Shown here piece after piece: positions 1 through 3,805 of a stretch of DNA of 10,715 nucleotides. Made by a program: the position numbers and the translations under genes. The DNA is from RGIG6353 sp045531285 (GTDB lineage Bacteria; Bacillota; Clostridia; Oscillospirales; SIG627): NCBI GenBank assembly GCA_045531285.1, contig JAZSDT010000105.1, positions 1-10,715 of the forward strand, in the 5' to 3' direction. The notes under the pieces are model-generated. The model did not search any database. It was not told the DNA's origin and saw only the letters and a list, made by a program, of their open reading frames with translations. Within the stretch, counting starts at the first letter, position 1, and every line of letters starts with the position of its first letter.

Positions 1-207
1 ACTGTCGCAATTTACATCTTCTTTTTTGCAAAAAATATCACTTTTTTCAATATTAAACATTTTGCATATCATAATGATTATGGTTTCATCCATTAACATT
101 CTTTCATCTTCATATGCAGTATAAGTATAAACCGTAACTCCTAGGATACTAGATATTTCCTTTTTTTCAACTCCTGCTAAAGTCCTTATAAACTTCAAAT
201 TATTCAT
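1..207 (-). CDS. XRE-family helix-turn-helix regulator (partial, runs off left edge)
   Basis: An open frame of 69 codons runs from an ATG at 205-207 to the window edge with no stop, so only the N-terminal part is seen. It begins MNNLKFIRTLAGVEKKEISS and continues with ILGVTVYTYTAYEDE. This fits the five-helix HTH of XRE/Cro-CI regulators: a first helix with 'LKFIRTLAGV', a positioning helix 'EKKEISSILGV', a recognition helix 'TVYTYTAYED', then a helix ending in 'MICKMFNIEKSDIF', typical of the end of the HTH_3 domain. The ribosome binding site GGAGGTG (211-217) lies 5 bases before the ATG, which fixes the start. It is the first gene to the left of the invertible promoter segment. In the orientation shown I see no strong minus-strand promoter for it. 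It probably regulates this or a downstream operon; the target is unknown. Cys-rich end residues (CKKEDVNC) may start a C-terminal region outside the window. Confidence 0.8.
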   Translation of the reverse strand, partial: MNNLKFIRTLAGVEKKEISSILGVTVYTYTAYEDERMLMDETIIIMICKMFNIEKSDIFCKKEDVNCDS

Positions 208-233
208 GAACACCTCCAAAAATAATCATTTTG

Positions 234-252
234 CAAATTGTGTACTTTTTGA
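234..252 (+). repeat. Left arm of 19-bp perfect inverted repeat (putative inversion site IRL)
   Basis: The sequence caaattgtgtactttttga is the exact reverse complement of 379-397. Within it, caaa and tttg (234-237 and 248-251) give an imperfect dyad with a non-palindromic GT at its centre (242-243), as expected of a small serine recombinase crossover site. It lies between the ribosome binding site of the HTH gene and the promoter at 309-337. The 126 bases between the two arms (253-378) are the predicted invertible segment. Confidence 0.8.
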
Positions 253-277
253 CAAAATATGTATTTGTTTGTATTTT
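249..277 (+). promoter_or_regulatory. Possible second, weaker plus-strand promoter
   Basis: TTGACA (249-254), a 17-base spacer and TATTTT (272-277) match the consensus at the -35 fully and at the -10 by four of six. The -35 straddles the edge of the left repeat arm: its first four bases lie in the arm and its last two in the invertible DNA. Inversion would therefore split this promoter (the arm would be followed by T instead of C). It may be a chance match in AT-rich DNA. Confidence 0.3.
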
Positions 278-308
278 GGTGCAAATTGGAAATATATATG
301 TCATTGTA

Positions 309-337
309 TTGACATTTTGTGCTTATATGAGTATAAT
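309..337 (+). promoter_or_regulatory. Consensus sigma-A promoter inside the invertible segment
   Basis: A perfect TTGACA (309-314), a 17-base spacer and a perfect TATAAT (332-337) lie on the plus strand. All genes here run on the minus strand, so in this orientation the promoter faces no gene: its predicted start near 344 is only about 70 bases before the bidirectional terminator at 362-415. Its strength and its position inside inverted repeats argue that its real target is the HTH gene at 207 after inversion. Confidence 0.8.
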
Positions 338-350
338 TTTCGTAACGAAA
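338..350. promoter_or_regulatory. Palindromic operator candidate at the invertible promoter start site
   Basis: TTTCGTAACGAAA is a perfect 6-bp dyad around a single central base (344), directly downstream of the -10 box and centred on the predicted transcription start. This is a common place for a repressor operator. The obvious candidate to bind it is the neighbouring XRE-type regulator, which would give feedback control in the ON orientation. That partner is inferred only from position. Confidence 0.45.
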
Positions 351-361
351 CTGTATTTCAA

Positions 362-415
362 GCAAATAAAAATCACTATCAAAAAGTACACAATTTGATA
401 GTGATTTTTATTTGC
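362..415. terminator. Bidirectional hairpin terminator, broken by predicted inversion
   Basis: Arms of 22 bases (362-383 and 394-415) are perfectly complementary around a 10-base loop, with A-runs and T-runs on the outer sides of a mixed core, the usual form of a two-way intrinsic terminator. On the minus strand it overlaps the TAA stop (408-410) of the recombinase gene. On the plus strand it would end the short transcript from the promoter at 309-337. Bases 362-378, which supply 17 of the 22 pairs, lie inside the invertible segment, so the hairpin exists only in the orientation shown. Confidence 0.75.
379..397 (-). repeat. Right arm of 19-bp perfect inverted repeat (putative inversion site IRR)
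   Basis: This is the exact reverse complement of 234-252. The arm covers the whole loop and the inner 4-5 bp of the hairpin terminator that follows the recombinase gene, so it sits beside but outside the recombinase reading frame, whose stop codon is at 408-410. Inversion between the two arms would therefore leave the recombinase protein intact while moving the outer left strand of the terminator away. Confidence 0.8.
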
Positions 416-1004
416 CTCGAAACTCTCGAAGCCGTCTGTAAAATGTGGCTATACTCATATCACTGAGCTGTGCTGCATCCTGCGCTGAAATCTGCCCTCT
501 CTCCCATCTACAAACAATATGTGCAAAATCATCGGGAGGAACTTTCGCCGGACGTCCAAATACTACACCTCGAAGCTTTGCGGCCTTTATGCCTTCTTCC
601 TGACGTTTCTTTATGTTTTCACGCTCATTCTGAGCAACAAACGAAAGCACCTGAAGAACAAGATCGGCAATGAATGTGCCCATTAAATCTTTGTATACTC
701 TTGTATCGAGTAAAGGCATATCTATAACCACCACATCAACCTCCATATCTTTAGTAATAATTCGCCATTGGTCCTGAATTTCTTTGTAATTTCTGCCAAG
801 TCTATCTATGGCTTTTACATACAGCAAATCACCTTTCTTCAGTAGCTTTGTTAGCCTGATATACTCTGGTCTGTTAAAATCCTTACCAGATTGTTTATCA
901 ATAAAAATATTTTCTGACTTTATACCAAGTTGCTCCATCTCAAGAAGCTGTCTTGCTTCATTTTGGTCTATCGCCGAAACTCTTACATATCCATATTTTT
1001 CCAC
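408..1004 (-). CDS. Small serine recombinase (resolvase/invertase family)
   Basis: A 198-residue site-specific recombinase. I chose the GTG at 1002-1004 because AGGAGG lies 8 bases upstream of it. An upstream in-frame GTG at 1011-1013 overlaps that ribosome binding site and would add three residues. With this start the catalytic residues fall exactly at gamma-delta resolvase positions: Arg8 and Ser10 in YVRVS, Gln19, Arg45, and Asp67-Arg68-Leu-Gly-Arg71 (DRLGR). The long E-helix follows (about 105-140, with NERENIKKRQ). A C-terminal HTH (about 148-195) begins GRPAK and ends in the recognition helix SIATFYRRLREF. The length matches Hin/Tn3-type enzymes. It should make double-strand breaks with a phosphoserine link and then rotate and rejoin. 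Standing 11 bp from a 19-bp inverted repeat, it is the likely invertase of the adjacent promoter segment. A role in resolving element multimers is the main alternative. Confidence 0.9.
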   Translation of the reverse strand: MEKYGYVRVSAIDQNEARQLLEMEQLGIKSENIFIDKQSGKDFNRPEYIRLTKLLKKGDLLYVKAIDRLGRNYKEIQDQWRIITKDMEVDVVVIDMPLLDTRVYKDLMGTFIADLVLQVLSFVAQNERENIKKRQEEGIKAAKLRGVVFGRPAKVPPDDFAHIVCRWERGQISAQDAAQLSDMSIATFYRRLREFRGK

Positions 1005-1034
1005 TTTTTTCACCTCCTCGGATTTGTAGCAATA

Positions 1035-1064
1035 ATTATATCATTTCTTGTTTTTTAAAGTTAA
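1035..1064 (-). promoter_or_regulatory. Likely promoter of the serine recombinase gene
   Basis: On the minus strand a perfect TATAAT (1035-1040) is preceded at 18 bases by TTAACT (1059-1064; four of six matches). A start near 1028 would leave a short leader containing the AGGAGG ribosome binding site. This would give the recombinase its own transcription start, separate from the conjugation and replication operon to the right. Confidence 0.5.
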
Positions 1065-1082
1065 TCATTCGTTTTGTCGTAC

Positions 1083-1097
1083 TGGTAATCTTTACCA
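1083..1097. repeat. Short inverted repeat upstream of the recombinase promoter
   Basis: TGGTAA and TTACCA flank three bases (1083-1088 and 1092-1097), about 20 bp upstream of the predicted -35 of the recombinase gene. It could be an activator or repressor site. The rest of the 250-base gap between the recombinase and the S1-domain gene holds this, the promoter and the hairpin at 1236-1257; I see no gene in it. Confidence 0.3.
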
Positions 1098-1235
1098 ACT
1101 TTAAAACAAACTACATTACTGCAAAAAGGGCTTTTATGAGCGAGTTCATGCTCCTTTATTCTGGTTTCATAATGAAAACAAATTAGCGTTTTTAATATAT
1201 TTTCAACCAAACTATTTTTCCTATATACGAATTAA

Positions 1236-1257
1236 GGCGGCAATTTTATTTGCCGCC
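1236..1257 (-). terminator. GC-rich hairpin after the S1-domain gene
   Basis: GGCGGCAA (1236-1243) pairs perfectly with TTGCCGCC (1250-1257) around a 6-base loop, 8 bases beyond the TAA stop of the S1-domain gene. On the minus strand it is followed by TTAATTCG, a poor T-run, so termination may be partial. It marks the likely end of the long leftward operon. Confidence 0.6.
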
Positions 1258-1265
1258 CATTTCAT

Positions 1266-2150
1266 TTATCTCCTAAGCATTTTTCTTAAAATCTTGCCGT
1301 AAACAAGCTTCTTTTCGGGGTTATACTTGTTTATGACAATCTCGGCACTGTCACCGATTTTGAAATCACCGTCATTCTGTAAAGAATCGTATGAACAAAG
1401 CACATCGGTAACTCCGTCGTACAACCTACAGAACACACCGCCGCCGTATTTGCCCACGATCTTCGCAATTCGTGTACAGCCAAGCGGATGCCGTGTTTCA
1501 ATACCGTCAAAGGGATGAGGCATAGTCTGCTTGATTGACATTTTCATTATGCCATCATCTTTGCTGAACTCGGTTATCATTGCCTTGCGTTCATCTCCCG
1601 GATGCATTACCTCACGAAGATCGGGAACGGCACTGTAGCCAATTTCACGCTGGGGTATCATAACGTCGTAACCATTGAAGGTTACAGTGCATACGCCTCT
1701 GCCGACAGAGACAACCTTGGTATCAACGATCTGTCCCGGTTTGTACCTCCGCCTTGAATTTGCACGGCGTATCTTTTCAAGTGCCAGCTTGCGTGATGCG
1801 ATTGCAAAGCCTTCCTCACGTTCAATGTGGGTAATAACATAGTCTACTTTTGCACCGCACATTGAATGCAGAATGTGATACCCTGTGTCAAGCTCTTCGA
1901 TAAACACCTCGGTCTCGGGAATGATGACCTTTACACGATGGTTGATGATAATAAGGCATCTGACGGTTTTCCGGACGGGTTTTCTTTTGCCCTTGGGAAT
2001 TATGTCAAATTCGTGCAAATCAACGCCTGCAACTTCACCTGAGATAACAGATCTGCCACGGTAAGAAGCATAGATTGCCTGCCATTCATCACGTTCTGCA
2101 TCAGTCAAATCCTTGTCGATTTTTGTTAAGTCTAACTCGTTAAAATTCAT
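1266..2150 (-). CDS. S1 RNA-binding domain protein (three S1-like repeats)
   Basis: A 294-residue soluble protein. After an N-terminal lead of about 30 residues it shows three OB-fold, S1-like segments at about 31-125, 136-208 and 220-292. The second is the clearest: 'YKPGQIVDTKVVSVGRGVCTVTFNGYDVMIP' followed by a 'HPGDERKAMI.EFSKDDGIMKMSIKQ' strand pair, the pattern of ribosomal protein S1 repeats. The third has 'GVTDVLCSYDSL' and ends in a basic tail (KILRKMLRR). AGGAGG lies 7 bases before the ATG, which supports the start. Such S1-domain proteins recur in Clostridia ICE modules near replication and coupling genes; their role there is not known to me. RNA or single-stranded nucleic acid binding is the family-based expectation. 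It is the last gene of the leftward operon before a hairpin. Confidence 0.8.
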   Translation of the reverse strand: MNFNELDLTKIDKDLTDAERDEWQAIYASYRGRSVISGEVAGVDLHEFDIIPKGKRKPVRKTVRCLIIINHRVKVIIPETEVFIEELDTGYHILHSMCGAKVDYVITHIEREEGFAIASRKLALEKIRRANSRRRYKPGQIVDTKVVSVGRGVCTVTFNGYDVMIPQREIGYSAVPDLREVMHPGDERKAMITEFSKDDGIMKMSIKQTMPHPFDGIETRHPLGCTRIAKIVGKYGGGVFCRLYDGVTDVLCSYDSLQNDGDFKIGDSAEIVINKYNPEKKLVYGKILRKMLRR

Positions 2151-2200
2151 TCTGTGTCCTCCTGTAAAATTTTGTTTTATGTTTTATGCTGTGTTTCCTA

Positions 2201-2222
2201 TTGGAACCACCTCCTTTATTTC
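2201..2222 (-). other. Orphan ribosome-binding-site-like sequence
   Basis: On the minus strand AAGGAGGTG (2208-2216), a near-perfect anti-16S match, comes 6 bases after the stop of the DUF5697-like gene, but no ATG, GTG or TTG follows at usable spacing. The overlapping GTG would give only an 8-codon frame (VVPIGNTA) with no room for its own site. The S1-domain gene has a separate good site nearer its ATG. This may be the relic of a small lost gene or a ribosome standby site. Confidence 0.3.
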
Positions 2223-2765
2223 TCACTGTGCATCCTTCTTGTAGAACATAACGCCGTCTTTGGTAATAAGAGCAAACCTGTAGTTGCAGGTTGATTTTAT
2301 CAGCTTCATCTGTTCCTTTGTTTCAAGAAGAAATATAACTACCTCGCACTTTTGGTCTTCAAACTTATCGTCTGCATATCGGGTGAGCATTCGCTCATTG
2401 CCTTGCTGTACGGGAATAACAGATATTTCACGGTCATGCTCAAGGGTGCTTACAAAGAAGCGGATCGACACAGGCTCACGGCTCTTTCTATGCCATATGA
2501 CCTGCGGCAAAAATGAAAGCACAACGTCAAAGGAGCATATCATATCGTAATCAGGCTCTCCGCCTTTAATGTGGAGAATATAATCACTGCCGTAAGCAAG
2601 CATTTTGTAATCGCCGTAGTAACACATCTGCCTTGCGTAGTCTTCAATGCTTGGAAGCTCTATTCCAAACTTGAAATTTACTGCTTTCAGTAGTTGGCTT
2701 AATAGCAATGATTCGTATTCGCCTATAAGCTCTTCGACATATCTCTGGTAAGCATTAAGATACAT
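2223..2765 (-). CDS. Hypothetical protein, DUF5697-like
   Basis: A 180-residue soluble protein without signal peptide or membrane segment. It opens with a helical stretch (MYLNAYQRYVEELIGEYESL and LLSQLLKAVNFKFG) followed by an alternating beta-rich region: 'YILHIKGGEPDYDMICSFDVVLSFLPQV', 'PVSIRFFVSTLEHDREISVIPVQQGNE', 'CEVVIFLLETKEQM' and 'YRFALITKDGVMFYKK'. From memory this matches DUF5697, a family of unknown function found beside RepA_N initiators on Clostridia mobile elements; I could not check it. The fold order recalls a response or restriction-like alpha/beta domain, but I see no catalytic motif. The gene starts 15 bases after the initiator stop, with GAGGAG 9 bases before its ATG, so it is cotranscribed with the initiator and may assist replication or maintenance. 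Confidence 0.6.
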   Translation of the reverse strand: MYLNAYQRYVEELIGEYESLLLSQLLKAVNFKFGIELPSIEDYARQMCYYGDYKMLAYGSDYILHIKGGEPDYDMICSFDVVLSFLPQVIWHRKSREPVSIRFFVSTLEHDREISVIPVQQGNERMLTRYADDKFEDQKCEVVIFLLETKEQMKLIKSTCNYRFALITKDGVMFYKKDAQ

Positions 2766-2780
2766 TCTATGCCACTCCTC

Positions 2781-3788
2781 TCATTCTTTTTTTACCTCTC
2801 TCAAGGAATTAAGATAGGGATCAACGTGCAGCAATGTGCAGTCCTCAGTAATGCAGTTGAAAATGGTACTCATAACGTAAGCCGTCATATTCTTGATCTG
2901 CTTCTCATTCTTGTGAAGCTTCGCCATAGCAGATTCAAGTGTTGAAACGTCTATCTCATACATACGGCTTCTGACTTTTCTGCGAGGTAAGACCGCACCG
3001 CCAATTCTGAAGTTCTCGGAATAAAAGAGCCTTTCAAGTGCATCATAGAGGATTCTCCGCTCTTCCTCCTCAAAGGTGTCAAGCTGACAGCTTTCAAGAA
3101 TATCATCAAAGCTGTATACATCGTCCGTCTGTCCGTCCGCACTTTCTGTATTATCAATTACGCTATGACTGACAGACTGACTTGAATCAGTATGATTTGA
3201 ATAAGTCTGATTATTATAAGTCTTATTAGGGTGCTGATTTGGCAGTTCTTGAACTCCCGTTTGGGCATTTCTTGATGTGCCGTTTTGGCATATCTTGATA
3301 TCCGAAATCGGCATATCAGGAATGTATAAACCTTCGGTGGTTGCAAGCATTTCTTCAGGATTTGCGTTTTCAAGCTGTCCCTCAAGACATGCCGAATCGG
3401 CAGTTCTTAAATTGTCCCTCTTTACATACTTTTTGGCATGTACTGCATCAAGCTCGGGCTTAACAATATAGATTCTGTTGGGCATACCTCTGCCACAGCG
3501 CTTTTCAACAATAAGCTCTGCATCCACAAGTTCCCTAAACACCGAGATTGCTTTTTTATATGTAATACCGAGATCTTCCGCAATTTCTTCACGGGTATAT
3601 ATGAGGTACACCTCATCACTTTCATTTATCCAGCCGTTAACCTTAGATAAAGAAAGCCTGTCATAGAGTAAAGCGTAACTAAGCTTTGCGTCAGATGACA
3701 GGCTCTTGTATTTTGGATTTGCAAACAGTGATTTGGGTATTTTGAGAAAGTCGCAGCTTATAATGTCATTTATTTTATAGATGTTCAT
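2781..3788 (-). CDS. RepA_N-family replication initiator
   Basis: A 335-residue protein. Residues 1-110 form the conserved N-terminal domain of RepA_N initiators (Pfam RepA_N): 'FLKIPKSLFANPKYKSLSSDAKLSYALLYDRLSLS...GWINESDEVYLIYTREEIAEDLGITYKKAI...L.DAELI' is a winged-helix DNA-binding fold. Residues 110-220 are a low-complexity polar linker. About 220-335 is a C-terminal helical domain like that found in ICE-borne relatives (DUF6017-like, from memory). GGAGG is 8 bases before the ATG. It would open an origin and recruit the host replisome, giving the element plasmid-like replication after excision or transfer. It starts 17 bases after the coupling-protein stop, in the same operon. The linker contains in-frame 15-bp repeats (3168-3227) that may be origin iterons. 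Confidence 0.88.
   Translation of the reverse strand: MNIYKINDIISCDFLKIPKSLFANPKYKSLSSDAKLSYALLYDRLSLSKVNGWINESDEVYLIYTREEIAEDLGITYKKAISVFRELVDAELIVEKRCGRGMPNRIYIVKPELDAVHAKKYVKRDNLRTADSACLEGQLENANPEEMLATTEGLYIPDMPISDIKICQNGTSRNAQTGVQELPNQHPNKTYNNQTYSNHTDSSQSVSHSVIDNTESADGQTDDVYSFDDILESCQLDTFEEEERRILYDALERLFYSENFRIGGAVLPRRKVRSRMYEIDVSTLESAMAKLHKNEKQIKNMTAYVMSTIFNCITEDCTLLHVDPYLNSLREVKKE
3168..3227. repeat. 15-bp tandem repeats inside the replication initiator gene (possible origin iterons)
   Basis: Four successive 15-base units lie at 3168-3182, 3183-3197, 3198-3212 and 3213-3227. Units two and three agree at 13 of 15 bases, three and four at 11 of 15, and the first is diverged. On the protein they give NKTYN-NQTYS-NHTDS-SQSVS. 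In RepA_N plasmids the origin is known to lie within the central part of the initiator gene, and these repeats are at just that place. They could instead be a plain peptide repeat. Confidence 0.45.
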
Positions 3789-3805
3789 ATTTTTAACCTC
3801 CGTAT

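Larger units (their letters stand above)
234..397. promoter_or_regulatory. Putative invertible promoter segment (phase-variable switch)
   Basis: Perfect 19-bp inverted repeats enclose 126 bp that contain a consensus promoter, and a serine recombinase gene ends 11 bp to the right. This is the usual make-up of an invertible promoter as known from gut bacteria (for example Mpi-controlled capsule promoters of Bacteroides). As drawn, the promoter fires rightward into a terminator. After inversion its -35 would map to 317-322 and its -10 to 294-299 on the minus strand. The start would be near 287, giving an approximately 80-base leader before the HTH gene. That the adjacent recombinase is the enzyme that flips it is inference from adjacency; a recombinase elsewhere in the genome could do so instead. 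Confidence 0.72.

Noticed and set aside
362..415. The 22-bp inverted repeat itself as the recombination site pair
   Set aside because: With a 10-base loop there is nothing meaningful to invert, and its arms do not enclose the promoter. It fits a bidirectional terminator, while the 19-bp repeats bracket the promoter.
206..466. Plus-strand open frame of 86 codons crossing the switch region
   Set aside because: It runs through the inverted repeats, promoter and terminator and has a Cys/Ile/Tyr-rich AT-biased composition. Its start lies within the ribosome binding region of the opposite-strand HTH gene, and it has no ribosome binding site of its own.
953..1186. Plus-strand open frame over the recombinase start and the following gap
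   Set aside because: It overlaps the recombinase promoter and start antisense, and shows no ribosome binding site or protein-like pattern.
3122..3142. GTCCGTCTGTCCGTCC-type simple repeat in the initiator gene
   Set aside because: It is short, only about two units, encodes an Asp-Gly-Gln-Thr-Asp-Asp stretch and has no further copies, so it is explained by coding.
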